Source: Methylophilaceae bacterium (lineage in GTDB: Bacteria; Pseudomonadota; Gammaproteobacteria; Burkholderiales; Methylophilaceae). Taken from it: DNA of 32,879 bases. The notes under the pieces were generated by a model. That model saw nothing but the letters and a program-made list of their open reading frames with translations. It made no database searches and was not told the origin of the DNA. The stretch spans positions 1 to 32,879 of the forward strand of contig CANFZA010000017.1 of assembly GCA_947451235.1 (NCBI GenBank). The letters run 5' to 3'. Position 1 is the first letter of the stretch; each line of letters begins with the position of its first letter. This document shows positions 1 to 8,509 of the stretch, one piece after another. Both the position numbers and the translations under genes were made by a program.

Positions 1-774
1 AACCGTATGGACCCAACGACTGTTGAAGGCTTTGAGCCAAAACGTGCGATGAAAATGGATGGTCCAGGTAATGGCCGTGGTGATCGTGGTGACATTCGCC
101 GTGACGCACATAAACCAGGTGGTCGCGGTGGCTTTAAACCACGTGATGATCGTGGTAGCTTTAACGACCGTGGTCCACGCACTGAAAGCCGTGGCGATAC
201 TCGCCCTAGCTTTAGTCGCGACAGTTCTGACAGCCGTGGTGATAGCCGTGGTAACCGTGATTCAGCACCGCGTGAATCAAATGGTAACTCAGCTGGTTAT
301 GCAGGCCGTACTGAAAGACCTTCTAGCGACCGTCCACGCAGTTTTGGTGACCGTAATGCTGGTGGCGATCGCTCAAATAGCGACCGTAGCCGTAGCGATC
401 GTCCAAGCGGTGACCGTTCAAGTGCAGCAGCGCCTAACCGTAGCTTTGGTGACAGCGTAGCTTTTGGCAAAAAACCTTTTCCACGTGATGGCGCTAGCGC
501 TCCTCGCGGTGACAGTAATCGTGGCGATAGCCGTGGCGATAGCCGTGGCGACAGTCGCGGTAACCGTACAGATGCACCACGTGGCGACAACCGTGTTTTA
601 GGTCAACGTTACGAAGGCCGTTCTGATGCACCACGTGGCGACCGTTCAGCTGCACCAGCACGTCGTGATAGTAATGACAGCCGTCCTGCTTCTCGTCCTA
701 GCCCTGATACACGTAGCTTTGGTAATGCAAACGCTGGTAGCGGTGCTCCTCGCCGTCCACGTAGTTTTGCTTAA
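1..774 (+). CDS. C-terminal RG-rich tail of a probable DEAD-box RNA helicase (5' partial)
   Basis: The reading frame is open from the first base of the window, so this is the 3' part of a gene; the Met at 7 is probably internal. The first visible residues (DPTTVEGFEPKRAM) resemble the segment that follows the helicase core in RhlE-type DEAD-box proteins. The remaining roughly 240 residues are a low-complexity, strongly basic and acidic tail dominated by RGD, SRGD, RGN, DRS and APRGD units, including a run of RGDS repeats around 525-560 encoded by a 12-bp DNA repeat. Such RG/RGD tails are known to give helicases non-specific RNA binding and to support condensate formation. Another helicase gene starts 38 bp downstream on the same strand, which supports the reading. 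No helicase motif is visible in the window, so an RG-tailed RNA-binding protein of another family (for example a pseudouridine synthase) remains possible. Confidence 0.55.
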   Translation, partial: NRMDPTTVEGFEPKRAMKMDGPGNGRGDRGDIRRDAHKPGGRGGFKPRDDRGSFNDRGPRTESRGDTRPSFSRDSSDSRGDSRGNRDSAPRESNGNSAGYAGRTERPSSDRPRSFGDRNAGGDRSNSDRSRSDRPSGDRSSAAAPNRSFGDSVAFGKKPFPRDGASAPRGDSNRGDSRGDSRGDSRGNRTDAPRGDNRVLGQRYEGRSDAPRGDRSAAPARRDSNDSRPASRPSPDTRSFGNANAGSGAPRRPRSFA

Positions 775-812
775 TTCAATTTATTGAGTTAATTTACGGA
801 ATCAATTTAATA

Positions 813-2222
813 GTGCAAAACAACATGACAGAAATAGTAAATTTTGACAGTTTAGGTTTAGCGCCAGAATTACTAAAAGCGCTAACAGATTCTGGTTACA
901 CCACGCCCACGCCAATTCAAGCACAGGCAATCCCTGTGGCCTTGGCTGGGGGTGATTTAATGGCAGGCGCGCAAACTGGCACAGGTAAAACTGCGGCATT
1001 TGCTTTGCCATTGCTACAAAAATTACTACCGTTTGCCAATAATGGTGCTTCACCTGCAAAACACCCAGTCCGCGCGTTGATTTTAACGCCAACGCGCGAA
1101 CTGGCCATTCAGGTAGAAGAAAGTGTAAGAGCTTATGCAAAACATACGCCGCTACGCTCATTGGTGGTTTACGGAGGTGTTGATATCAGAACGCAAACTC
1201 CGCATTTAAAAACGGGAATTGAAGTTTTGGTCGCCACGCCTGGTCGTTTGTTGGACCACATTGAACAAAAAACAGTACAGCTTAATCAAGTGCAAATGTT
1301 AGTGCTAGATGAAGCGGATAGAATGTTGGACATGGGCTTTATGCCTGATTTGAAAAGAATTTTGGCGTTGCTACCTAAGCAGCGTCAAAATTTAATGTTC
1401 TCAGCGACATTTTCGAATGATATTAAAAAATTAGCTGATGACTTTTTAACCAATCCACAGTTAATTGAAGTTGCGCGTAGTAATGCCACCAACGATAACG
1501 TGACACAAAAAGTGTATTCAGTCGCGCAAAGCGATAAAGAAGCCTTACTGATACAACTGCTCAAAGCAGCAGAAGCAAAACAGGTGATTATATTCACCAA
1601 AACCAAAATTACTGCCAGCCGCTTAAGCCGTAGCTTAGAGCGTGAAGGCCTTGCCGCGGATGCGATTCACGGTGACAAAACCCAACAAGAACGTATTAAA
1701 GCTTTAGATGCTTTTAAAGCCGGCACTATTACTGCACTTGTGGCGACTGACGTTGCCGCACGTGGCTTGGATATTAGTGAATTGCCTATGGTGATTAACT
1801 ACGAGATTCCAAGCGCGCCAGAAGATTACGTGCATAGAATTGGCCGTACCGGCCGCGCTGGTGCGTCAGGTATTGCGATTTCATTCGTAAGCCCTGAAGA
1901 AGAAAAATATATGGTGGAAATCGAGAAATTGATTAAACGCCAAATTACCAAAGAGATAGTCGAGATTGAAAAGCCGGTAGCTAGAACGCGTAGCGCTTCA
2001 AGTAGCAGCAAACCTAGCGCACATAAATCTACAAGTAGTACAGCTAACCAAGAAGCGACTGCTACTAAGCGTACGCCGTATAAAAAGAAAGCAAGTGACC
2101 CTTGGTTTGATAAGCCTTATGAAGCGGTAGTGGCGGCACAACAACAAGTGGCTGTGCGTTCAAGCTCCACTAGAAAAGCACCAGTGGCGGCTTTATTGGG
2201 TGGTTTAGTGTTGAATAAATAA
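813..2222 (+). CDS. rhlE: DEAD-box ATP-dependent RNA helicase, RhlE type
   Basis: This is a cytoplasmic ATP-dependent RNA helicase that unwinds short RNA duplexes; family roles include ribosome assembly, mRNA decay and cold adaptation. All core motifs are present in order: the Q motif (GYTTPTPIQ), Walker A AQTGTGKT (Lys59), PTRELA, TPGR, DEAD (166-169) in LDEADRMLDMGF, SAT (from Ser197), then in the second RecA domain IIFTKTK, TDVAARGLDI and HRIGRTGRAG. After the core comes a Ser/Ala/Lys-rich basic tail of about 90 residues without RG repeats. The start is GTG at 813, preceded by ACGGA about 11 nt upstream; ATG at 825 would lose only four residues and has no clear ribosome binding site. The gene lies 38 bp after another probable helicase gene, so the two may be co-transcribed. 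A hairpin terminator follows. RhlE is the best subfamily fit, but the tail makes the exact paralogue uncertain. Confidence 0.93.
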   Translation: MQNNMTEIVNFDSLGLAPELLKALTDSGYTTPTPIQAQAIPVALAGGDLMAGAQTGTGKTAAFALPLLQKLLPFANNGASPAKHPVRALILTPTRELAIQVEESVRAYAKHTPLRSLVVYGGVDIRTQTPHLKTGIEVLVATPGRLLDHIEQKTVQLNQVQMLVLDEADRMLDMGFMPDLKRILALLPKQRQNLMFSATFSNDIKKLADDFLTNPQLIEVARSNATNDNVTQKVYSVAQSDKEALLIQLLKAAEAKQVIIFTKTKITASRLSRSLEREGLAADAIHGDKTQQERIKALDAFKAGTITALVATDVAARGLDISELPMVINYEIPSAPEDYVHRIGRTGRAGASGIAISFVSPEEEKYMVEIEKLIKRQITKEIVEIEKPVARTRSASSSSKPSAHKSTSSTANQEATATKRTPYKKKASDPWFDKPYEAVVAAQQQVAVRSSSTRKAPVAALLGGLVLNK

Positions 2223-2250
2223 TTTAGTTAGACACGGATTGATTAAATTA

Positions 2251-2279
2251 AAAAAGTGTTAGCTTAGCTAACCCTTTTT
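2251..2279 (+). terminator. Rho-independent terminator after the helicase gene
   Basis: An A-rich left flank, the stem GTTAG/CTAAC with loop CTTAG, one mismatch, and a further AAAAAG/CTTTTT pairing ending in a T tract. It lies 29 bp after the helicase stop. The flanking A and T runs could let it work in both directions. Confidence 0.7.
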
Positions 2280-2337
2280 GCATTTTGTAATCGTAATAGC
2301 CAGTGCCATTCATCATGTCAGTCACCTATCTGTTTTT

Positions 2338-2392
2338 GTAGGAGCGGTCTGTGACCGCGAACCATCGCTTCGCGGTCACAGACCGCTCCTAC
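2338..2392. repeat. REP-like inverted repeat 1 (GTAGGAGC family)
   Basis: Two perfectly complementary 23-nt arms (2338-2360 and 2370-2392) flank a 9-nt loop. Each arm begins or ends with the GTAGGAGC/GCTCCTAC signature and contains its own small hairpin, GCGGTC-TGT-GACCGC. The element sits between the convergent 3' ends of the helicase and globin genes. Two relatives occur at 2948-3025 and 5906-5968. Confidence 0.85.
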
Positions 2393-2471
2393 ACAAAAAC
2401 TATTTCACGTGAATATTTACAGGATTAGCTACAGACAGAAACTTCGCAAGCAGTATTTTTTGATGACCGAC

Positions 2472-2891
2472 CTATTGATTGCGCATAAAATCAGCAACGC
2501 CATACAATTGCTCGGCCAGCTTAGTCATTAGCGCATCATCAAAGCCTTGCAAATGCATGGCTTTAATCATGCAATACATCCATTGATCGCGAGCTGATTC
2601 ATCAATCGCAAAAGGCATGTGGCGTCTACGCAACATCGGGTGACCATAACGCTCAATGTACAATTGTGGGCCACCAGTCCAACCTGTTAAAAACATAAAA
2701 AGCTTTTCGCGCGCTTCGGTTAAGTCAGGCTGATGCATTGCGCGTATAGGTGCGGCTTTGGGTTCGCTGTCCATAATGTCGTAAAAAGATTCTACTAAAT
2801 TACGAATTTTCAATGTGCCTTCCGCTTCACCACCAAGCAAGTCAAAAAAAGTGCTTTTACTGCTACCAACTTCTTCTATTTTATCCAGCAT
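2472..2891 (-). CDS. Group II truncated hemoglobin (TrHbO-like)
   Basis: This is a small cytoplasmic heme protein of the 2/2 globin fold. Family members bind O2 and NO and have been linked to NO or peroxide detoxification and micro-aerobic respiration. Visible hallmarks are the N-terminal GGEAEGT-RNLV-FY helix with a Tyr at the B10-like position (Tyr37), the glycine-rich LTGWTGGPQLY region, the proximal histidine in RRRHMPFAI (His91) and the group II-specific Trp at G8 in RDQWMYCM (Trp104). The frame can be extended upstream to a TTG at 2933. The ATG at 2891 is preferred because AAGGTG lies 12 nt upstream of it and because the resulting 139 aa match the family length. It is a single gene, with REP-like elements on both sides separating it from its neighbours. 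Confidence 0.92.
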   Translation of the reverse strand: MLDKIEEVGSSKSTFFDLLGGEAEGTLKIRNLVESFYDIMDSEPKAAPIRAMHQPDLTEAREKLFMFLTGWTGGPQLYIERYGHPMLRRRHMPFAIDESARDQWMYCMIKAMHLQGFDDALMTKLAEQLYGVADFMRNQ

Positions 2892-2947
2892 AAATAATAA
2901 TTGCACCTTTATTAAATGGGTATCTGCGCCCAAATCACTCTGACAAT

Positions 2948-3025
2948 GTAAGAGCGATCTTTAGATCGCGAAACCGCTGTGGCTGACTACAACCATTGCT
3001 TTCGCGATCTAAAGATCGCTCCTAC
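2948..3025. repeat. REP-like inverted repeat 2 (GTAGGAGC family)
   Basis: Arms 2948-2973 and 3000-3025 are complementary over 26 nt with a single mismatch (GTAAGAGC on the left, GCTCCTAC on the right), around a 26-nt loop. The inner sequence, GCGATCTTTAGATCGC, differs from repeats 1 and 3 but stays self-complementary. It lies just before the globin start and after the purT stop. Confidence 0.82.
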
Positions 3026-3034
3026 CTCATAAGT

Positions 3035-4237
3035 CTATGGCTGAATGGTTGGCTTCACCAAACTAGCCGCTAGTTTCGCACGCTCACGCGCTTCGGTAAT
3101 ATCTTTACCTGTCGCCAAAGCCACACCCATACGTCTTTTAACAAATGATTCTGGTTTGCCAAACAAACGAATATCGCTATTAGGCACAGCCAAAGCGGCA
3201 TCTACGCCGTCAAATATTAGATTCTGTGATGCATGTTGACCGTAAATTACGGCACTTGCACCCGCTTCGCGTAAACTCACGTCTACTGGCAAGCCTAAAA
3301 TTGCGCGTGCGTGTAAATCAAATTCGCTAAAACGCTGACTACACATCGTTACCATGCCAGTATCATGCGGACGTGGGCTGACTTCGCTAAACCAAACCTT
3401 ATCGCCTTTAATAAACAGCTCTACGCCAAATAAACCTAGGCCGCCTAAACTATCTGTCACGGCTTTAGCAATGCGTTTAGATTCCACTAATGCGCCAGTG
3501 TTCATGGCTTGTGGCTGCCAGCTTTCTATATAATCGCCCTTTTCTTGCACGTGGCCAATAGGCTCACAAAAGTAGGTTTCTATCTCGCCTAGTGCATTTT
3601 TTGCACGTACCGTTAGCAAAGTAATTTCATAATCAAAATCAATCTGGCCTTCTACAATCACCACACCTAGATTCACGCGCCCGCCGGTGGCCGCGTAATC
3701 CCAAGCAGTTTTAACTTCGCTGGCATCAGTAATGCGTGATTGGCCTTTGCCTGAAGATGACATAGTCGGTTTAATAAAACACGGATAGCCGATGCCGGCA
3801 TCAATAGCGGCTTGTAAATCAGCTTCGCTTCTGGCGAAAGCATAAGGTGAAGTCGGTAAACTAAGTTCTTCTGCCGCTAATCTACGAATACCTTCGCGGT
3901 TCATCGTCAATTGCACGGCCTTAACGGTAGGAATCACCGTGGCAATGCCGGCCGCTTCAATGTCGGCCAATGTATTGGTGTTGAGCGCTTCAATTTCAGG
4001 CACGATTAAATGTGGTTTTTCTAAGGCAATTAAATCACGCAAAGCCTTATCGTCCGTCATATCAATGGTGTAAGCGCGGTGTGCTACTTGGTGGCCGGGC
4101 GCATTTTTATAGCGATCAACAGCGATCACTTCAACGCCTAAACGTTGCAAGGCAATAATCACTTCTTTGCCAAGTTCGCCGCTGCCTAGCAACATGACAC
4201 GAGTGGCATTAGGACTTAATGGGGTACCAATTTGCAT
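3035..4237 (-). CDS. purT: Formate-dependent phosphoribosylglycinamide formyltransferase (PurT)
   Basis: PurT converts GAR to formyl-GAR with formate and ATP, the folate-independent version of the third step of purine synthesis. The 400 aa match the family length. The N-terminal domain opens with a nucleotide-binding glycine loop ([11 protein letters not shown], about residues 16-26) and the AVDRY segment. The central ATP-grasp domain contains [14 protein letters not shown] and later [25 protein letters not shown] as two separate motifs, followed by the conserved C-terminal region with SAVIYG and [10 protein letters not shown]. The start is ATG at 4237 with GAAAG upstream. In a methylotroph, where formate is an abundant C1 intermediate, a formate-using enzyme fits the metabolism; that link is inference. 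The gene appears to be single. Confidence 0.96.
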   Translation of the reverse strand: MQIGTPLSPNATRVMLLGSGELGKEVIIALQRLGVEVIAVDRYKNAPGHQVAHRAYTIDMTDDKALRDLIALEKPHLIVPEIEALNTNTLADIEAAGIATVIPTVKAVQLTMNREGIRRLAAEELSLPTSPYAFARSEADLQAAIDAGIGYPCFIKPTMSSSGKGQSRITDASEVKTAWDYAATGGRVNLGVVIVEGQIDFDYEITLLTVRAKNALGEIETYFCEPIGHVQEKGDYIESWQPQAMNTGALVESKRIAKAVTDSLGGLGLFGVELFIKGDKVWFSEVSPRPHDTGMVTMCSQRFSEFDLHARAILGLPVDVSLREAGASAVIYGQHASQNLIFDGVDAALAVPNSDIRLFGKPESFVKRRMGVALATGKDITEARERAKLAASLVKPTIQP

Positions 4238-4426
4238 GATTTTCTTTCAGTTTTTAGTTGGCTGGATTTTACCATGCAGTGATTATGCCGTCATTGATGA
4301 ATGGCAAGTGTGGGCTGGTTTTTATTGCAAATAGCTTGGGGCTGTTGATTTTAATCGTAATTTTCGTGTTGATTAAAAATGTGATTAAAAAAGCGATTAA
4401 ACTTGCGCTTAATGACAGACTAAAAA

Positions 4427-5872
4427 TTAACGTCCAATTTGATGCTTATCCATGCGATAACGCATCGTCATACGCGTAATGCCTAACTTCCGGGCTGCTT
4501 CAGAAATATTGCCATTCGAATCGGTTAACATTTGCAATAAAATTGCTTTTTCAGTGGCCTCTAAGCTTGGCGTAGCGTTTTGATTTGCATTAGTTTGCAT
4601 CGAATATTGCGTAGCGCTCTTGGGGCTTGGTAGCGCTAAATCAAATGCTGTTATTAAACCTTCGTTACACAGCAACATCGCGCGACTCACTTGGTGCTTT
4701 AACTCACGCACATTTCCGGGCCATGCATAGGCCTTAATCATCGCCAGTGCATCTGTAGCAAATACTGGCCGCGCCAAACCATAGCGCTTAGCGGTTTGTG
4801 TTGCAAAATGGCTGGCGAGCAATAAAGCATCAGCTTCACGCTCGCGCAATGGCGGCATTGCAAGACTCATTACATTCAATCGGTAATACAAATCTTGTCT
4901 AAAGCTACCCGATAGTGACATTTCATGTAAATCACGATTTGTCGCGGCAATAAAACGCGCCGCCACGGGACGTTCTTTAGTTGAACCTAATCGGCGCACC
5001 ACGCGACGCTCAAGCACATTAAGCAACTTAGCTTGCAAGGCCAAAGGCAATTCACCAATTTCATCTAAAAAAAGTGTGCCGTCTTCCGCGGCCTCAATCA
5101 AACCTGGGCGTGTAGCTAAAGCACCGGTAAAAGCGCCCTTCTCGTGACCAAATAACTCACTTTCCATTAAATCGGCAGGTAATGAAGCACAATCAATATG
5201 TACGAAAGGCTTATCATTATATTCATCATTATTGGGACATGAGGCATGTAGCAAACGTGCAGCTACATCTTTACCGGTGCCGGTTTCACCACTAATCAGC
5301 ACGGTGGGCGGCACGGTATCGCTAGCTACCAACTGAGAAATACGCTTAATTTGCGCTTTTACACTTTGCATGGCAGCGCTTTCACCTAACATTTCAACAG
5401 TATCTATAGCGTGTACATTACGCTGGCGTGAATAGCCTAAGCGATTACTTTGTAAAGTGACTGCTTCAGCTTTTTGCACAGACAACAACAACTCTTCAAG
5501 GTCTATGGGCTTTTTAAGATAATCGACTGCGCCTTGCTTGATGGCGTTAACCGTATCGCTTATTTCACCGTGTGCGGTCATCACAATCACTGCGGCATTT
5601 TTAGCGACAAACTCTGCCAGTAAATCCAAACCGTTACCGTCAGGCAGGCGCATATCTAGCAATACAATATCTGCTGAAAACTGCTTTGCTATAGCTCGCG
5701 CATCTTGTAAATTTTCTACGTGCTCTACCTCATAGCCGGCTTTTTGCAGACGCCGCATCACAGCGCGTGCAAACAACACCTCATCTTCAACAATCAGTAG
5801 TTTTGATTGTTGTTTTGATTGTAATTCAGACATATTTTCGGCATTTTTTGTGCTTAGTTGCGAGAGTTGCAA
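4427..5872 (-). CDS. Sigma-54-dependent response regulator (NtrC family enhancer-binding protein)
   Basis: This is a cytoplasmic transcriptional activator that works with sigma-54 RNA polymerase and uses ATP hydrolysis to open promoters. The receiver domain (about 23-135) has the acidic pair in VEDE and the phospho-acceptor Asp73 (DIVLLDMRLPDG). The AAA+ domain (about 165-395) has Walker A SGETGTGKD (Lys201), the sigma-54 contact loop GAFTGA in ELFGHEKGAFTGA, and Walker B TLFLDEIGELP. A Fis-type helix-turn-helix ends the protein (GNISEAARKLGITRMTMRYR). The start could be TTG at 5872, with AGGAA 7 nt upstream, or ATG at 5833, which has a weak ribosome binding site; both keep the receiver domain intact. 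No sensor kinase gene is adjacent, so it is an orphan regulator here. The TonB receptor gene just upstream carries a sigma-54-like promoter and palindromic sites that are its best candidate target. Confidence 0.93.
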   Translation of the reverse strand: MQLSQLSTKNAENMSELQSKQQSKLLIVEDEVLFARAVMRRLQKAGYEVEHVENLQDARAIAKQFSADIVLLDMRLPDGNGLDLLAEFVAKNAAVIVMTAHGEISDTVNAIKQGAVDYLKKPIDLEELLLSVQKAEAVTLQSNRLGYSRQRNVHAIDTVEMLGESAAMQSVKAQIKRISQLVASDTVPPTVLISGETGTGKDVAARLLHASCPNNDEYNDKPFVHIDCASLPADLMESELFGHEKGAFTGALATRPGLIEAAEDGTLFLDEIGELPLALQAKLLNVLERRVVRRLGSTKERPVAARFIAATNRDLHEMSLSGSFRQDLYYRLNVMSLAMPPLREREADALLLASHFATQTAKRYGLARPVFATDALAMIKAYAWPGNVRELKHQVSRAMLLCNEGLITAFDLALPSPKSATQYSMQTNANQNATPSLEATEKAILLQMLTDSNGNISEAARKLGITRMTMRYRMDKHQIGR

Positions 5873-5905
5873 AAAGGTGTTCCTGTTTCATGGTACATGG
5901 AAATT

Positions 5906-5968
5906 GTAGGAGCGGCGCCCCACCGCGAATCTATATGAAAAATCATCGCGGCGGGGCGCCGCTCCTAC
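5906..5968. repeat. REP-like inverted repeat 3 (GTAGGAGC family)
   Basis: Arms 5906-5928 and 5946-5968 pair over 23 nt with one A/C mismatch at 5922 (a G-U pair on the minus-strand RNA). The ends are the same GTAGGAGC/GCTCCTAC as in the other two copies, but the inner sequence is GCGGCGCCCC. It lies between the terminator of the TonB receptor gene and the start of the response regulator gene. Confidence 0.84.
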
Positions 5969-5983
5969 ACACGGCATATCCAT

Positions 5984-6012
5984 AAAAAATGCCGAACTAG
6001 TCGGCATTTTTT
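5984..6012 (-). terminator. Rho-independent terminator of the TonB receptor gene
   Basis: Perfect 12-bp stem: AAAAAATGCCGA (5984-5995) pairs with TCGGCATTTTTT (6001-6012) around loop ACTAG. On the minus strand it starts 7 nt after the receptor stop codon and ends in a run of six T. It probably separates receptor transcription from the downstream regulator gene. Confidence 0.88.
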
Positions 6013-6018
6013 GTTTAA

Positions 6019-8370
6019 TTAATCAACATCAACTGAGGCTGCTGCAGTTTTTGGTTTTCCAAAGTCATAACGTAAACCCACCCAACCAGCACGAGGTGCG
6101 CCAGGGGCTAAGAAAGTTTCATTTCTAGCATTGTTACCATCAAATGCGGCACTTGCACCCACAAAAGAATTAGCGCCTAACATCGCGCTAGTGTAATAAT
6201 CACGGTCAAACACGTTATTCACCTTAGCAAATACTTGCCAACCAGTGTTAGCTAGCGTGTAACGCGTATCAAGATTTAACACACCGTAACCACCAATTTT
6301 GCCTGAGCCAAAGTAAGTCGTACCGTCTGCCTGATGCAGATTATTTTCATTACCACGCGCATATTGGTCAGCAAACAACACAGCCGTTGCGCCTATGGTC
6401 CAAGTTGGCATTGCACGCCATTCGCCACGGAATTTCAATTGATGCTTAGGAATACCTGGAATGTTGTCGCCCGGATTAACCGTGATAACACCTCCTAAAT
6501 TCGACGAATTGACATCACTGGCAATATCAAAAGTGCTTTCGTAAGTAGCTTTAATAAAACTATAACCAGCAGACCAGCGGAAATCACCAGTGACCGCGCT
6601 TAAACTTAAATCCATCCCTACACGGCGCGTATCGCCTACGTTTTTAAAGTAGCCAGTGCCGGCTGTATTAGCCGCAATAAACTGTAAATCATCAGAGTTT
6701 GTCGCGTGATATGCCGACATACTCCAATTAGCTGTTTTTCCAAACTTACCGCGCACGCCACCTTCAAATGTTTTAGCAACTACTTGGTTTAATGTTGGTG
6801 GATCGCCCGCCATTGCGTTAGGCAAATTACATGGTACCGCAGGATCAGAACAACCCATTTCTACGATAGATGGTGCACGGTTACCTTCGTTGTAGCCAGC
6901 ATAAACGTTAAGCTCAGGCACAAAGCTGTAGGTAAAGCCTAGCGCTGGGTTAAATCGTTGGTAAGTGGCTGCGCCAGATAAAGAGCCGGGACCAGAAGCT
7001 TGCTGTAAATCTTCATTATTGATATGGGTATTGTTATAGCGACCAGAGGCGGTTAAGGCTAATTTAGAGGTCATATTATAGGTGTCAGTAGCAAATACAC
7101 TCCAAGTGCGGCTACGGCCGTTTAATAAAACATCGGTATTTACCGGGTCTAGCGTACCGCTTAAACCACGCCCTGCGTCAAAGGTACTGAACAATTGGCT
7201 GGTTTGTTCAAAACTGATGCGGGCTAAATCAGCACTGACGCCAGCAGTTAGCTGGTTTTTTTCCGTTGCCCAAGTTAATTGGGCGCCTAAACCGTAGCTC
7301 TTTTGAGAAGTTTGGCTCTGATTGATGACGCCTTCGTAGATATTTGCATTCCCAATTGCACCAGTACCAAAATCACCATTCAAATCGCCATTATAAGAAC
7401 TGGTACGGTTTTTACGGTAATACGCATTAGTGGTGAATAAAAATTCATCTGATAACCACGTGCTGACTTTAGCGTTGATAAAAGCTAACTTGTTTTTAGT
7501 GATGTCCGGTTTAGTGTAAATTGAACTGCGGCCTAAGCTTTGCAATAGACTTTGCGCTTGGTAGCCATTGCCAGTTAACTGATTATCAGCACCAGTAAAA
7601 CTTACATCTACATCGGTTTTATCATTGCTCCAGCCTAACTTGGCAAAGCCTTGCAACACATCTGAAGGCGAACTATCACGCCAACCGTCTTCTTTAAATT
7701 TGTTACCTGCAAAAAAGTAACTCACGCCATTATCTAGCTTGCCGCCGTATTCGCCCTCAACCGCTTTACGACCCCATGAACCGCCTGATAGTTGAATGCC
7801 ACCGCCTGGATTATGCTCACCGCTTTTAGTTTGCACAGAAACTGCGCCGCCCAAAGTATTCAGGCCAAATAATGGGTTAGAACCCGGCATTAATGCGATG
7901 CTTGAAATAGCATTTTGTGGAATCAAATCCCAGTTTACGGTATCGCCAAACGGCTCGTTCACACGAACGCCATCTTGATACACGGACAAACCCTGAGGCG
8001 TGCCTACTAAAGGCGAAGCAGTAAAACCGCGGAAATTAACGTCTGGTTGATACGGGTTATTTTGCGCTTCGTTGATATTTACGCCAGCCATATTCTGATT
8101 CAGGTAATCCGCAATACTCAAACCATGCTGATCTTGAATATCTTTACCTTTTGCTACTTGCACATTAGAAGGAATTTGGTTAATTGGCACGCCAAGGCTA
8201 GAAAGCGGCGTAACACCCACCACTTCAATTTTACCAAGCTCAATCGCTTCGGCGCGGTTTTCAGCTAACGCTAATTGTGGCATTGCATAGGCAGCCAAAA
8301 TTGCAACTAAGATTAATTTTGGCTTTAGCGTGTTAGTTTGTAAAGAAGCCGCTTGTAATGTTTTTGGCAT
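6019..8370 (-). CDS. TonB-dependent outer-membrane receptor
   Basis: This is an outer-membrane beta-barrel transporter powered by TonB-ExbBD for uptake of a scarce ligand (iron chelate, other metal complex, cofactor or oligomer). The start is ATG at 8370, with AGGA 6 nt upstream; an upstream extension to 8427 lacks support. Residues 1-36 form a signal peptide ending LALA before ENRAEA. A TonB-box-like segment follows (GKIEVVGV), then the plug domain (QIPSNVQVAKGKDIQ, VNFRGF, VYQDGVRVNEPFGD, GSNPLFGLNTLGGAVSVQTKSG read as separate motifs) and a long barrel with GYNEGNRAPS and the terminal FAKVNNVFDRDYY and GLRYDFG. The C-terminus runs 12 residues past the aromatic RYDF. The 783 aa are a usual length. 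The ligand cannot be read from the sequence. It has its own promoter region with sigma-54-like features and its own terminator. Confidence 0.93.
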   Translation of the reverse strand: MPKTLQAASLQTNTLKPKLILVAILAAYAMPQLALAENRAEAIELGKIEVVGVTPLSSLGVPINQIPSNVQVAKGKDIQDQHGLSIADYLNQNMAGVNINEAQNNPYQPDVNFRGFTASPLVGTPQGLSVYQDGVRVNEPFGDTVNWDLIPQNAISSIALMPGSNPLFGLNTLGGAVSVQTKSGEHNPGGGIQLSGGSWGRKAVEGEYGGKLDNGVSYFFAGNKFKEDGWRDSSPSDVLQGFAKLGWSNDKTDVDVSFTGADNQLTGNGYQAQSLLQSLGRSSIYTKPDITKNKLAFINAKVSTWLSDEFLFTTNAYYRKNRTSSYNGDLNGDFGTGAIGNANIYEGVINQSQTSQKSYGLGAQLTWATEKNQLTAGVSADLARISFEQTSQLFSTFDAGRGLSGTLDPVNTDVLLNGRSRTWSVFATDTYNMTSKLALTASGRYNNTHINNEDLQQASGPGSLSGAATYQRFNPALGFTYSFVPELNVYAGYNEGNRAPSIVEMGCSDPAVPCNLPNAMAGDPPTLNQVVAKTFEGGVRGKFGKTANWSMSAYHATNSDDLQFIAANTAGTGYFKNVGDTRRVGMDLSLSAVTGDFRWSAGYSFIKATYESTFDIASDVNSSNLGGVITVNPGDNIPGIPKHQLKFRGEWRAMPTWTIGATAVLFADQYARGNENNLHQADGTTYFGSGKIGGYGVLNLDTRYTLANTGWQVFAKVNNVFDRDYYTSAMLGANSFVGASAAFDGNNARNETFLAPGAPRAGWVGLRYDFGKPKTAAASVDVD

Positions 8371-8410
8371 ATCATTTCCTAAGTTTTTATTTGAAACATT
8401 ACAATTAAGT

Positions 8411-8426
8411 AGCAATAAGCATTCCA
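8411..8426 (-). promoter_or_regulatory. Candidate sigma-54 (-24/-12) promoter of the TonB receptor gene
   Basis: On the minus strand the sequence reads TGGAATGCTTATTGCT. The sigma-54 consensus is TGGCACG-N4-TTGCW, so the invariant GG and GC have the required 10-nt spacing and only two of the 12 specified positions differ. Transcription would start near 8400, giving a leader of about 30 nt that contains the AGGA ribosome binding site. Palindromic sites lie at the usual distance upstream. Confidence 0.65.
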
Positions 8427-8509
8427 AACACTTTAATTTTAAAGATATTGAATATAATCAAAGGCTAATATTATTTAAGTGTGACTGTTACGATTTTACA
8501 CTGCGACAA

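Noticed and set aside
520-565. Short direct DNA repeats suggestive of a repeat array
   Set aside because: They are 12-bp coding repeats for RGDS in a protein tail, with no unique spacers, so not a CRISPR array.
59-590. Overlapping frames on both strands inside the first gene
   Set aside because: They are by-products of the repetitive RGD-coding DNA; the frame running from base 1 to 774 explains the repeats.
4258-4479. 73-codon frame on the plus strand upstream of purT with hydrophobic residues
   Set aside because: Its second part overlaps the end of the response regulator gene in antisense, it has no convincing ribosome binding site, and its hydrophobic look comes from AT-rich sequence; no family resemblance was seen.
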